From Planctomycetota bacterium (lineage in GTDB: Bacteria > Planctomycetota > UBA8108 > JACQVS01): a stretch of 64,000 nucleotides of DNA. Positions 53,894 through 63,575 of this stretch are shown in pieces; position 1 is the stretch's first letter; each line of letters opens with the position of its first letter. Both the position numbers and the translations under genes were made by a program. The stretch spans positions 46,997 through 110,996 of the forward strand of contig JANQLS010000069.1 in the NCBI GenBank assembly GCA_028280485.1. The letters are read 5' to 3'. The notes under the pieces were generated by a model. The model did no database searches, was not told where the DNA came from, and saw nothing but the letters and a program-made list of their open reading frames with translations.

Positions 53894-55207
53894 ATGAAAA
53901 GCCTTACCGATATTTTGGGTCCCTTTCCTATCATAGACCAATTTCCTCGTCCCGATTGGGAGAGGGTTTGGGAGTGGGTTCAAAAGAATGTGAAAGAAGA
54001 AGAGTGGGAATCGCTTTTTACTCAGTTTGCTATTGAATGGTTGTCAGAGATTAAAAAAGTTAGTGATCTCAAATTAGAGGTATATGAGAGTGATAATTTT
54101 ATATTTTTATTACCTGAAGATAAAAAGGCAGCAAATCGGTTCGCCATCTTCTCCGAGAAAGCACTGACAGTCATTTCTGAGGGATTGCCAGATATTGCGA
54201 GGAAAACGGGCTACGGAAAATTTGTATGCATAAACTTTTCCCATTTTGAAACATATTACGACTACATTTCTTATTTCTTTACAGAGGGAGAATTTGGTGC
54301 GACTGGGGGTTTGTTTATTGAGGCTGGATATCGGCATTTTATATTGAATGAGCATCTTTCTTACGAATTAGATAAGACTTTAGTTCATGAATTAACTCAT
54401 GCCTTGATGAAGAATTGCACCCTTCCTCTGTGGTTGGAAGAAGGAGTGACTCAAATGATGGAAGATGCTGTTTTTGGTTATAGCAACAACTACTATGGAA
54501 TCAGTAGAGAAGGACTTGAGAGTCATATAAATTATTGGGGGCAGGAAGGTCTCTATAGTTTTTGGATAGGTGACAGTTTTTTTTGTTCAGATGAAGGTCA
54601 GGGCTTAAGTTATTCCCTTGCTTTGATTCTCACTCAAAATTTGTTATCTCGAGGAAGACAAAAATTTTTAAGGCTACTTCAAGAAGTTAAATTCTCAGAT
54701 CTTGGAAGTTCCGCTATCCTTGAAATATACGGATTAGAGCTTTCTGATTTGGCTGCTGATTTTTTGGGAGAAGGTGAATGGGATTATGCACCAAAAACGG
54801 CTAATGATTTTTTTACAAGGGCCTTCTTCTTTAAGAGAATTCATGATCTTAACAGCGCCATTAAAGATTTTGACACCGCTACCGATTTAGAGCCCGAAAA
54901 TACTGATGTTTTAAACTGTTACGCTTGGCTTCTGGCCACTCATCCCAATGATGAAATTCGAGATGGAGAAAAGGCGGTTGAACTCGCCACCCGGGCCTGT
55001 GAAGCGTCCGAATGGAAAGTGGATATCTTCCTCGACACCTTAGGAGTCGCTTACGCTGAGCAGGGTGACTTTGAAAAAGCCGTCGAATGGGCACAAAAAG
55101 CGATCGATATCGCCAAAGAGGGGGACGCTTGTTTTGAAGATTTTGAACGATTGGAACTCTTTAAAAAGAACGAACCATTTCGTGAGTCACTCGATGAGAA
55201 TTCGTGA
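53894..55207 (+). CDS. Zinc metallopeptidase-like protein with TPR repeats
   Basis: This is about 437 residues from ATG 53894. The N-terminal half ends in a gluzincin-type site: LVHELTHALMKNCTLPLWLE EGVTQ, with the HELTH zinc ligands and catalytic Glu (about His165, Glu166, His169) and a downstream Glu (about 183-184). This resembles peptidase-MA-like and DUF1570-type proteins. The C-terminal third has TPR repeats (DLNSAIKDFDTATDLEPENT, GVAYAEQGDFEKAVEWAQKA). There is no signal peptide, so it probably acts in the cytoplasm. The target is unknown. Confidence 0.75.
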   Translation: MKSLTDILGPFPIIDQFPRPDWERVWEWVQKNVKEEEWESLFTQFAIEWLSEIKKVSDLKLEVYESDNFIFLLPEDKKAANRFAIFSEKALTVISEGLPDIARKTGYGKFVCINFSHFETYYDYISYFFTEGEFGATGGLFIEAGYRHFILNEHLSYELDKTLVHELTHALMKNCTLPLWLEEGVTQMMEDAVFGYSNNYYGISREGLESHINYWGQEGLYSFWIGDSFFCSDEGQGLSYSLALILTQNLLSRGRQKFLRLLQEVKFSDLGSSAILEIYGLELSDLAADFLGEGEWDYAPKTANDFFTRAFFFKRIHDLNSAIKDFDTATDLEPENTDVLNCYAWLLATHPNDEIRDGEKAVELATRACEASEWKVDIFLDTLGVAYAEQGDFEKAVEWAQKAIDIAKEGDACFEDFERLELFKKNEPFRESLDENS

Positions 55208-55223
55208 TTCATTCCCAATCTAT

Positions 55224-55448
55224 TTAAGTCAACCAACGCACCAAAAAGTAAACTCCAATAAAAAACATAAGGAAAAAGATACCAACAAATAATATCGTCC
55301 ATTTATCCCGATCCGGGAGGGGCGTTCCTTCCCTTTTAGCCTCTTTTCTTTCTTGCCGATTGGCTCTGCTTAAGATTGCAGCTATAACCTGCAAAAGAAG
55401 AAGGGCTCCTTCAAGGATGGCGAAGAAATAATCAAAGAAATCTTCCAC
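55224..55448 (-). CDS. Small two-helix membrane protein
   Basis: This is a 74-residue protein with helices at about residues 10-28 and 51-72, separated by a basic loop (RANRQERKEAKREG). No motif is recognised. It is convergent with the metallopeptidase gene. Confidence 0.45.
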   Translation of the reverse strand: MEDFFDYFFAILEGALLLLQVIAAILSRANRQERKEAKREGTPLPDRDKWTILFVGIFFLMFFIGVYFLVRWLT

Positions 55449-55496
55449 TGAATCACTCCATAAAATCTATTGGATCATCCGGATGTTCATTCGGAC

Positions 55497-55919
55497 TTAT
55501 TCTATTTTAATTCTTGGATGAGGTGTGGAATCTTGAGTCGGTTTGCCCAAAGAAATGATCTGAAAGGTTCCATTTTCGGATACTGAAATAGTTGTTCCCG
55601 GAGGAACAGTGACTTCAGTACCCGAGGTATCTTGAACCGTACGATTTCCATCTTTCAGTTCTTTAATCTTAATATGGAAATTGTTAAACCCTACTTTGAT
55701 TGTATTTTTTCCGATACTTGTAAAGCCCTTTAAATTTAAGTCCCCATAAATGATTTTTACGTCACTCACACTTGTTTCTGTTGCGGGTAGAACAATGACT
55801 GTTCCAGAATTACAAGATTTAAAAACCGCAAAGCATATTATGAAAATTCCGACCACAGGGATACATCCGGGAGTGTTCGAACGGTGCTCCGATGTGTCTG
55901 AGCTTGAATCAGTATTCAT
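55497..55919 (-). CDS. Small membrane-anchored protein of unknown function
   Basis: This is a 140-residue protein. A polar N-terminus is followed by one helix (about residues 19-34, CIPVVGIFIICFAVFK) and a beta-rich domain (TVIVLPATETSVSDVKIIYG, NTIKVGFNNFHIKIKELKDG). No family is recognised. Confidence 0.5.
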   Translation of the reverse strand: MNTDSSSDTSEHRSNTPGCIPVVGIFIICFAVFKSCNSGTVIVLPATETSVSDVKIIYGDLNLKGFTSIGKNTIKVGFNNFHIKIKELKDGNRTVQDTSGTEVTVPPGTTISVSENGTFQIISLGKPTQDSTPHPRIKIE

Positions 55920-56125
55920 TTCCTATTACCCAAGCTGAGTGCCGCCATCCTTTTTTCCCTCCCTTATACTTAAAGAAAGGACGAGACCAGCATAAACCCT
56001 CAGCGAGGTTTTGGCTATTGGTGTTTGCTGACTACCATCTCTCCTTTAAAACGCATACAATCTTAGCTTGATCCTGCAAAATAAACAAATGAAACAAAGT
56101 TCACTAAAGAGTCAGAAAAATCACC

Positions 56126-57853
56126 ATGATGAAGTTCATTTCAATTCAAGGTCATCCTTTAAAATTTCAAGTGACGCTAGGGCGAGTCGTGCTGTTCATA
56201 CTTTCGCTGTTGTTCCTTCATTCAAGTCACGCTTCCGAACAACCCAACGTCGTTCTCATGCTCACCGACAATCAAAGTTTCTTCGAACTCAGTTGTCACG
56301 GTCACAGTACGATAAAAACTCCACGTATCGATAAACTCGCAACCGAGTCCGTCGACTTTATCAATTTTCATGCCCCTCCCTATTGTTCACCCAGTCGGGG
56401 AGCCTTGCTCACAGGGCGGTACGCAATACGCCACGGTATTCACAATACGATTGGGGGGCGTTCCATCCTTCACAAGGATGAAGTGACCTTGGCGGATCGT
56501 CTTCGAAAAGCAGGTTACAAGACCGGAGTCTTCGGGAAATGGCATTTAGGTTTCTCTTATCCTTATATGCCTCGGCACCGAGGTTTTGATGTGAGCTTCG
56601 TTCACGGCGGGGGAGGGATCGGTCAGATGGAAGATTACTATGGTAATAATCACATCGATGCCACTTATTGGAGAAACGGTAAGACCGAACCTTCCAAAGG
56701 CTACTCGACAGATGTGCTCTTCAGTGAAGGATTGAAATTTATTGAAGCCAATAAAGATCGACCTTTCTTCGCTTTCATTTCAACTCCAGCGACTCACAGT
56801 CCCTGGCAGGCCCATCCTCAAGCCTTAGAAAGATTGAAAAAGCGTGGCGTGACCGATAAACGCATCTCGCTTTATTCGATGGTTGAGAACATCGATGAAA
56901 ATGTCGGCCGAGTATTAGATAAGCTGGATGAACTCAAGCTTACGGAAAAAACCATTATCATTTTAGCTTCCGACCAGGGGATGACCGATCGGGGAGCTCC
57001 CGAGTCTCGAGTAAAAACGCGAAGAAGTCAACATCGCGATGCTTACGATGAAAGACATCACGTTTTTTGTATGATCAAGTACCTACCTTTGACGAAACGT
57101 CCCCATCGCTCAGGGGCCTTAGGAGGCATGGTGGATTTGGTGCCGACGATTCTTGATCTAACGGGAGTCGCGGGAGCCGAGGGCATGGATGGTCGAACTC
57201 TAAGCCCTATATTAAAGGGTGCAGAACAATGGGCTGACGATCGTCTCCTCATCGTTCAGTGTCCCCGAGGGCGGGAGCGAAAAAAATGGCATAATGCTGC
57301 CGTCAAAACTCAACGTTGGCGATTCATCGGAGGGACGAAGCTCTTTGATGCCTCTGTCGATGGGTCCTTGAGTGTCGATGTTTCTTCAAAACATCCCGAG
57401 GTAGTTCAACGATTAACTCGCCACTACGAAAAATTATGGAACTCTCTGCCAACGGTTGAAGAAAACCTTTCCCGTCATTTAATCGGACCTCATCCCACTC
57501 GCCTCATGGGAATGGATTGGTACCAAGGAGCCCACCCTTGGCATAAGGGACACTACAAGCAGAAAGGAACGGGCCTTTGGGCGGTAGAGGTTGAAAAGGA
57601 TGGACGTTATCGATTTGAGCTGCGTCATTTCCCTCGGGAAGCGAATCAAGCTCACGGAGCGATCGAGGCTTCGGTTAAATTGGGCAAAACTCAAAAGACA
57701 GTAAAGGACTTAAATCCCAATTACGCCGTCATCGAGCTCGATCTCAAAAAGGGAAAATATGACCTTGAAGCGACATTTAAAGCCAAGCAAGGAAAAAAGA
57801 AGAGTTGGACTCCCTTGTTTGTTTACGTGTCCCCTTTAAAGACCGGTTCCTGA
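56126..57853 (+). CDS. Secreted sulfatase with C-terminal beta-sandwich
   Basis: This is a 575-residue protein with a signal peptide (hydrophobic about residues 20-33, cleavage near SHA-SE). The sulfatase domain begins NVVLMLTDNQSFFELSCHGH. The formylglycine motif is YCSPSRGALLTGRYAIRHG (Cys87), followed by GVFGKWHLGFSYPYMP. The distal metal site is IILASDQGMTDRGAPE, with Gln where Asn is more usual. The last ~100 residues (from about WYQGAHPWHKGHYKQKG) form a separate beta-sandwich seen in several arylsulfatases of this group. ATG 56129 is an equally possible start. Confidence 0.92.
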   Translation: MMKFISIQGHPLKFQVTLGRVVLFILSLLFLHSSHASEQPNVVLMLTDNQSFFELSCHGHSTIKTPRIDKLATESVDFINFHAPPYCSPSRGALLTGRYAIRHGIHNTIGGRSILHKDEVTLADRLRKAGYKTGVFGKWHLGFSYPYMPRHRGFDVSFVHGGGGIGQMEDYYGNNHIDATYWRNGKTEPSKGYSTDVLFSEGLKFIEANKDRPFFAFISTPATHSPWQAHPQALERLKKRGVTDKRISLYSMVENIDENVGRVLDKLDELKLTEKTIIILASDQGMTDRGAPESRVKTRRSQHRDAYDERHHVFCMIKYLPLTKRPHRSGALGGMVDLVPTILDLTGVAGAEGMDGRTLSPILKGAEQWADDRLLIVQCPRGRERKKWHNAAVKTQRWRFIGGTKLFDASVDGSLSVDVSSKHPEVVQRLTRHYEKLWNSLPTVEENLSRHLIGPHPTRLMGMDWYQGAHPWHKGHYKQKGTGLWAVEVEKDGRYRFELRHFPREANQAHGAIEASVKLGKTQKTVKDLNPNYAVIELDLKKGKYDLEATFKAKQGKKKSWTPLFVYVSPLKTGS

Positions 57854-57901
57854 GGCTTATCATAATAGGTAAGTAGATCATTTTGTTGATGGGAAAAATC
57901 C

Positions 57902-57962
57902 TTAACTAGCCCGAAGCGCTAGCGAGGGGTCTTTTCCCTCGCTAGCGCTTCGGGCTAGTTAA
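57902..57962. repeat. Perfect 27-bp hairpin of the CGAAGCGCTAGCGAG repeat
   Basis: The two arms (57902-57928 and 57936-57962) are perfectly complementary, with a 7-base loop (GTCTTTT). They sit between the sulfatase gene and the next plus-strand gene. RNA from either strand would form a very stable stem. There is no run of U after the stem, so it is not a standard intrinsic terminator; blocking of exonucleases or attenuation between the two genes is possible. Confidence 0.85.
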
Positions 57963-58005
57963 ATTATAAATTCTTGATATTTTAGAATTATTTCTTCCCC
58001 GTGCC

Positions 58006-61000
58006 ATGAACATGATTCGATTCCTGACAATTCTCCTCCTGCTCCTGATTTCTTCCTACACTTCAGGAAAGGAACCCACCGCCAAAGAAATTGAGTTCTT
58101 CGAAAACAAGATTCGTCCCGTTCTCGCTGAACAGTGTTATCGTTGTCATAACAGTGTGGATAAGGCGAAAGGGGATATCGCTCTTGATTATCGTAAGGCT
58201 CTGCTCGATTCAGAGGTGATCGTTCCCGGTAAACCGGAAGAGAGTTTGCTCATTCAAGCGCTTCGACACGATGAAGATGTCGAGGCAATGCCCTTCAAAG
58301 CACCCAAGCTAGCGAAATTGATCGTCAAGAATTTTGAGGATTGGATTCGTATGGGCACACCTGATCCCCGATTGAAGAAGCCAACAGAGGAAGATCTCCA
58401 CAGAGAAGTGGATTGGGATGCCGTCAGAGATAGCCGAGCAAAATGGTGGTCGTTTCAACCTATCGTGAACCATCCCGTTCCGAAGGTGGACGCCAAGGAA
58501 TGGAATCACACTGCGATCGATCGCTTTATCAAAGCTCGACTTCAAATCGAAGGACTCGAGCCTCAATCAGTCGCTGAGCCCGAAGCCCTTATTCGTCGAC
58601 TTCATCTCGTTCTGATCGGTCGCCCCCCAAGTCCCGAGGTGGTCTCCGAGTATATCGATGCACCCTCCCCAGAAGCCTACGATGCCATCGTAGATCGATT
58701 GCTGGCTTCCAAAGAGTTCGGAGAACGCTGGGGGCGCTACTGGCTCGATTGGTTTCGATTTGCGGAATCTTACGGGAGCGAGGGAGATCCCCTCATCCCC
58801 TTCGCCAAAGAGTATCGTGATTATGTGATCCGTGCGCTCAATCAAGATGTTCCCTACGATCAACTTCTACGAGAACACATCGCGGGGGATTTGCTTGAAT
58901 CCCCTCGAGTGAACGAAGAATTGGGAGTGAACGAATCGGCTATCGGGCCAGGCTTTCTCCGGATGGTTCCTCACGGTTTTGGTGTTACCGATGCCTACGA
59001 TGAACAGATCACCTTTACGGATAACCAGGTCGATGTCACATCAAAGGCTATCTTAGGTCTCACCGTCTCATGTGCTCGTTGTCACAACCATAAATTTGAT
59101 CCGATCAGTCAAAAGGATTTTTACAAGTTTTACGGACTGATGATTTCTAGCCGACCTGCCATTATCGAGGTCGACAGCCCAAAAGTTAAGAAACACAATC
59201 GGGAAGAACTCAGAGACCTCAAAGTTAAGATTCGTCAGCAAATGGCGGATTTCTGGTTGAATCATATAGATCAAGTTATGAGTTCACTTGAAAATCCCAC
59301 TAAGGTTAAAGCCTTGGCTGAAGAAGCTAAACGCGAAACGCATCCCTTCTCCGCTTGGTTTAAACTCAAGGATCTCAAGGCAGAAAAAATCCAAGCCGAA
59401 TGGAAAGAGCTTCATAAAAGATACCGTCAACGGCTATCGACAAATAAAGAGCGTATTTCTCAAGCCACCTTTTATGCCGATCTTCGTGAACAGAAAACTT
59501 ACGATCGATGGTTTAAGAAGGGTCGAGGATTGAGTGATAAGATAGCTCCCGCGGGATCTTTTAGCGTCATTCCTGACGGTGATTCTGTATTTAAGGGAAT
59601 TTATCCTCGTGGAGTTTACAGCCATCTCATCACGGATAAAGACAATGCGATTCTTCATTCAGTCTTTCATAAGGCGAAAGGGAATTACACTGCGATTCGA
59701 GGGATGGGAGAGGGCGCCATCGGGCGATTCTTAGTTCGAAGTTATCCCTTAGAACACGGACTTCATCCAACGCGAGAGCTTCCACGGAATGCCTCCTGGT
59801 TTAGAGTTAATAAATATAAATATTGGAACGATGAGAAACTCTATTACCAAATCTCGACGCGCCGGGAACGCGCTGGGCGATTTATCAACGGTGGAGACCG
59901 GTCTTGGTTTGGAGTCTACGAAGTTTATGCTGGCTCTCAACCATTAGAAGAAGTGGGTACACCAGCGGTTTCACTTCCGGGATCTCAAAAAACACCAAAA
60001 GATCAAGATTCGCTGAAAAAGTTTTATAAGCGCGCCATTACGAATGCTCTGAGGTCGTGGAGACGAGGATCGATGGCGGATTCTCAAGCCCAACTCTTAG
60101 AGACTCTTCGAAAACAGGGTTTGCTCAGTGATAAATTGGGGAGCTTACCTCCTGCGATCAAGACTTTGATCGAAAGGTACCGAAAGTTAGAGAGTGAAAT
60201 TAAGAATCCCCGTCGAGCCCCTGGAGTCATGGAGGGTGAACCCTGGGACCAAGCTCTTCTCGTTCAAGGGAACTATAAAAAAGAAGCCGAACCCGTGAAG
60301 CGGGGATTTTTAGAGGTGTTTGGCGATCGAGTCTATACGAAAGCTAAAAGTGCTCGAATCCAACTGGTTGAAGATCTCCTCAGTGAGAAGAACACCTTGA
60401 CCCAACGAGTCATCGTAAATCGTCTTTGGCACCATACCTTCGGTCGAGGTTTGGTAGGGTCGACGGATAATTTAGGTCGATTGGGGGAAGAGCCCAGTCA
60501 CCCCGAGTTGCTCGATTGGCTCGCCCATCAACTTCGAAAAGATGGTTGGTCTTTAAAGCGCATGATTCGCCTGATGGTGAGAAGTCGTGCTTTTAAATCT
60601 AAAAGTCAATCGACGCCTGAAGTCCAGGTCAAGGATCCCAAGAATCGATGGCTCACTTATTACACTCCGCGACGTTTAGACGCTGAAGCGATCTTGGATA
60701 CCATCAATTACGTTTCAGGGAACTCAGAGGGACGAGCGATCTATCGCCAGGTTCGTCGTAACAATCTCAATTCGTTCTTAACCACGTTTAATTTTCCCAT
60801 CCCAACAACCACGGTCGGAGTTCGAGATTCGACCAATGTTCCCGCCCAGTCGCTCACACTGATGAATGGTGAGATCGTTCTCAGAGCGGCTCGTCGGTGG
60901 GCCGATCGTCTCTCAGCTGGGGGAGGGTTAGAGAATAAAGAGAAGCTCATCGTTAGAGCCTTCAAGGAAGCTTTTTCTCGATCGCCGACTTCTGAGGAGT

Positions 61001-62031
61001 TAGCTGCTTGTGTCGAATTCCTCAAGGACGATTCTGATGATGGTGCTCTTCAGAAACTTTCTCAAGAGGTTGAGGCGTCGCTTAAAAAATTGAACGGCTT
61101 AGAAAAACGGCGTAACAGTATCCTCGACCCGGTTCGTGAACGCTTGAAGGAAGCGCAGTCGAAAAAGAATTCAAAGGTGGTAAAAAGTTCCTTAGATTTA
61201 AAACCTATGGCTTTCTGGGATTTTGAAAAAGATGCCAAAGATCAGATCGGATCGATGCACGGACGAATAGCCGGTCGAGCTAAGATTGAAGGTGGGGTCT
61301 TACATTTGAACGGTGGCTGTGTATTTACTGAGGCTGTTCCTAAGAATATCAATGAGAAAACCTTCGAGGTCTTAATCCAACTCGATCGCTTAAACCAACG
61401 CGGTGGAGGGGCGATGACTCTTCAAGATCTTCGAGGTCGTGATTTCGATTCCATCGTTTATGCCGAGGTCGACAATCAGAGGTGGTTATCCGGCAGTGAG
61501 AATCACCGGCGGTACCGACCCTTCGGCGGGCCAGCAGACAGTGAGGTGGGAAAACGTCCGGTACGACTCATCATGGTTTATAAAAAAGATGGAACGACAC
61601 AACTTTATAGAGATGGTCAACCTTATGGTCGTTCTTATCGAGCAGAAGGTCTGAAATCCTTCCGCGCTAACCAATCTCAAATTGTCTTCGGCTTGAGACA
61701 CGGAACAGGACCGGGTGGAGGGCGATCTTTGACAGGAAAAATCTTCGAGGCTCGCCTCTACGATAGAGCCTTGACGGAAGAAGAAGTTCAATTTTTAAGT
61801 TCCGGTGAAGGGAACTTTATTACGGAGCGTCAAGTTCGGGAGGCTCTTGAAACTGAATTACTTAAGAAGGTCGAGCAGCTTGACGAACAAATTTCAAGCT
61901 CAAGAAGATTAAAGAACAAACTACAAAAAGAACTGAATGAAAGCCGAGAACAAGCGAGCCGCACTCTCAAAGGCTTGTCTCGCCTCACTCACGCCCTTCT
62001 CAATTCGAGGGAGTTGATTTATGTACATTGA
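58006..62031 (+). CDS. Giant PSCyt1/DUF1549/DUF1553 heme protein with LamG domain
   Basis: This is a 1341-residue protein with a signal peptide (residues 1-21). The PSCyt1 domain has EQCYRCHNSVDKAKGDIALD (Cys44, Cys47, His48) and GKPEESLLIQAL. DUF1549 follows (about residues 160-370; IDRFIKARLQIEGLEPQ, RYWLDWFRFAESYG), with a second heme-like motif VSCARCHNHKFDPI (Cys356/Cys359/His360). DUF1553 (about 780-1030) shows VIVNRLWHHTFGRGLV and LLDWLAHQLRKDGWSLK. A LamG domain (about 1065-1285; LKPMAFWDFEKDAKDQIGSM, GKIFEARLYDRALTEEEV) and a coiled-coil tail close the protein. It is paired, with an 11-bp overlap, with DUF1501. The pair's activity is not established. Confidence 0.92.
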   Translation: MNMIRFLTILLLLLISSYTSGKEPTAKEIEFFENKIRPVLAEQCYRCHNSVDKAKGDIALDYRKALLDSEVIVPGKPEESLLIQALRHDEDVEAMPFKAPKLAKLIVKNFEDWIRMGTPDPRLKKPTEEDLHREVDWDAVRDSRAKWWSFQPIVNHPVPKVDAKEWNHTAIDRFIKARLQIEGLEPQSVAEPEALIRRLHLVLIGRPPSPEVVSEYIDAPSPEAYDAIVDRLLASKEFGERWGRYWLDWFRFAESYGSEGDPLIPFAKEYRDYVIRALNQDVPYDQLLREHIAGDLLESPRVNEELGVNESAIGPGFLRMVPHGFGVTDAYDEQITFTDNQVDVTSKAILGLTVSCARCHNHKFDPISQKDFYKFYGLMISSRPAIIEVDSPKVKKHNREELRDLKVKIRQQMADFWLNHIDQVMSSLENPTKVKALAEEAKRETHPFSAWFKLKDLKAEKIQAEWKELHKRYRQRLSTNKERISQATFYADLREQKTYDRWFKKGRGLSDKIAPAGSFSVIPDGDSVFKGIYPRGVYSHLITDKDNAILHSVFHKAKGNYTAIRGMGEGAIGRFLVRSYPLEHGLHPTRELPRNASWFRVNKYKYWNDEKLYYQISTRRERAGRFINGGDRSWFGVYEVYAGSQPLEEVGTPAVSLPGSQKTPKDQDSLKKFYKRAITNALRSWRRGSMADSQAQLLETLRKQGLLSDKLGSLPPAIKTLIERYRKLESEIKNPRRAPGVMEGEPWDQALLVQGNYKKEAEPVKRGFLEVFGDRVYTKAKSARIQLVEDLLSEKNTLTQRVIVNRLWHHTFGRGLVGSTDNLGRLGEEPSHPELLDWLAHQLRKDGWSLKRMIRLMVRSRAFKSKSQSTPEVQVKDPKNRWLTYYTPRRLDAEAILDTINYVSGNSEGRAIYRQVRRNNLNSFLTTFNFPIPTTTVGVRDSTNVPAQSLTLMNGEIVLRAARRWADRLSAGGGLENKEKLIVRAFKEAFSRSPTSEELAACVEFLKDDSDDGALQKLSQEVEASLKKLNGLEKRRNSILDPVRERLKEAQSKKNSKVVKSSLDLKPMAFWDFEKDAKDQIGSMHGRIAGRAKIEGGVLHLNGGCVFTEAVPKNINEKTFEVLIQLDRLNQRGGGAMTLQDLRGRDFDSIVYAEVDNQRWLSGSENHRRYRPFGGPADSEVGKRPVRLIMVYKKDGTTQLYRDGQPYGRSYRAEGLKSFRANQSQIVFGLRHGTGPGGGRSLTGKIFEARLYDRALTEEEVQFLSSGEGNFITERQVREALETELLKKVEQLDEQISSSRRLKNKLQKELNESREQASRTLKGLSRLTHALLNSRELIYVH

Positions 62032-63439
62032 TCAAAATTCACGACGACAATTTCTGAAACTTACCGGAGCTGGAGTCAGCGCATTCAGTTTATCGAGCCT
62101 CATCAACAGTCGTGCTCTGGGAAAGACGAGTGGAGTGATAAAAAAACTGCATCACCCACAAAAAGCTAAGTCCGTCATCTTCCTCTATATGTCAGGGGGA
62201 GTTTCTCACGTTGATTCGTTCGACCCGAAACCGATCCTTGAAAAATATCACGGGAAGCCGATGCCCGTAAAAATAGAGCGTACCCAATTTGATGCTAATG
62301 GGAACGTTCAAAAAGCACACTGGAAATTTAAGCGTCGAGGAAAGTCTGGTCTCGAGATCAGTGATATGTTTCCTCAAATTGCGGAGCGAGCCGATGATCT
62401 CGCCATCGTTAGGTCGATGACGGCGAAGTTTAGTGAGCACGCTCAAGGGAATTTCTTTATGCACACGGGATTTCCGTTTTTAGGTTATCCCAGTGCCGGT
62501 GCGTGGGTGAATTACGCTTTGGGATCAAAAAATTCAAATCTCCCGGGATTCGTTCTTCTTCGTTCCAATCACGCTTCTATTCCCCATGGTGGAGTCAGTA
62601 TTTTTGGAAATGCTTTCTTACCCGCCACGACCCAAGCTTCGATTTTTAACATTTCACGCGACCAAGCCGTTCCCAACTTAAGGCCCGTTCTTATAAAGAA
62701 AGAACAACGACGATCCCTCGATCTTATCAAAAAACTGGATTTAGGTTTTTCCGAGCGAGTCGCCGCTAAAGAGGCGGTCGTCGCTTCAATTGAAAATGCT
62801 AAAACGGCATTGAGTATGCAAGAAGCGGTTCCCGATCTGATGGACCTTACGGGGGAAAAGGAAAAGACCTTAGAAAGTTATGGAATCAACGATTCTGATG
62901 AACGAAAAGCCAACTTTGCTCGTCAGTGTTTAACGGCAAGACGGTTGGTGGAACGAGGCGTTCGATTCGTTGAACTTTCTTGTTGTAGTTATGGAATCGG
63001 TGGGGGAGGCGGCGGAAATCCCTGGGATCAACACGGTGATATCAAACGGGGGCACGGAAAGATGGCTCATCAAATTGATGGTCCGATCGCCGCCTTGATC
63101 GATGATCTCAAAGATCGAAACTTACTCGATGAGACCTTGCTTGTATTTACGGGAGAATTTGGAAGAACCCCTTTCGCCCAAGGTTCTAACGGCCGAGATC
63201 ACAATCCCTTTGGATTCAGCGTCTGGCTTGCCGGCGGGGGCATCAAGGGGGGAGTCACTCACGGGGCCACCGATGACTTTGGTTATCACGCGGTTGAAGA
63301 CGTTGCTACAGTCTATGATCTCTGGGCGACTGTCCTCCACCAACTGGGAGTCGACCACGAAAAACTCACCTTCAAATGGGGCGGACGCAACCTGCGCCTC
63401 ACCGACGTCCACGGAAGAGTCTGGAAGGAGATCTTGTAG
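62021..63439 (+). CDS. DUF1501 protein with twin-arginine signal
   Basis: This is a 472-residue protein. SRRQFLKLTGAGVSAFSLSS is a Tat signal, implying export in folded form. VIFLYMSGGVSHVDSFDPKP, SEHAQGNFFMHTGFP, GNPWDQHGDIKRGH and LVFTGEFGRTPFAQGSNGRD HNPFGF are hallmark DUF1501 motifs; the fold is alkaline-phosphatase/sulfatase-like, with metal-type Asp and His residues. It overlaps the PSD1 gene by 11 bp and is its standard partner. The stop codon TAG begins a gene-end repeat. Confidence 0.92.
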   Translation: MYIDQNSRRQFLKLTGAGVSAFSLSSLINSRALGKTSGVIKKLHHPQKAKSVIFLYMSGGVSHVDSFDPKPILEKYHGKPMPVKIERTQFDANGNVQKAHWKFKRRGKSGLEISDMFPQIAERADDLAIVRSMTAKFSEHAQGNFFMHTGFPFLGYPSAGAWVNYALGSKNSNLPGFVLLRSNHASIPHGGVSIFGNAFLPATTQASIFNISRDQAVPNLRPVLIKKEQRRSLDLIKKLDLGFSERVAAKEAVVASIENAKTALSMQEAVPDLMDLTGEKEKTLESYGINDSDERKANFARQCLTARRLVERGVRFVELSCCSYGIGGGGGGNPWDQHGDIKRGHGKMAHQIDGPIAALIDDLKDRNLLDETLLVFTGEFGRTPFAQGSNGRDHNPFGFSVWLAGGGIKGGVTHGATDDFGYHAVEDVATVYDLWATVLHQLGVDHEKLTFKWGGRNLRLTDVHGRVWKEIL

Positions 63440-63486
63440 TCCGCACACTCCATGTGCGGATGGTAGTAGGCACACGCCGTGTGCCG
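63437..63486 (+). repeat. Complete gene-end repeat supplying a stop codon
   Basis: This is the fullest copy of the family: TAGTCC, hairpin CCGCACACTCCATGTGCGG (63441-63459), ATGGTAGTA, then palindrome GGCACACGCCGTGTGCC (63469-63485). The leading TAG is the DUF1501 stop codon, as in the copies at 27374 and 43366. Confidence 0.85.
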
Positions 63487-63575
63487 TCTATTCAAACGAC
63501 TCAACAATTCCGTTTAATATGAAGTTTTAATTTCACCACAATTTCAATAATTATACTCAAGCTTGAAGAAGCTCG

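Noticed and set aside
57902..57962. Intrinsic transcription terminator
   Set aside because: The stem is perfect but no T-run follows on either strand, and the same sequence occurs as a dispersed repeat, so it is listed as a repeat.
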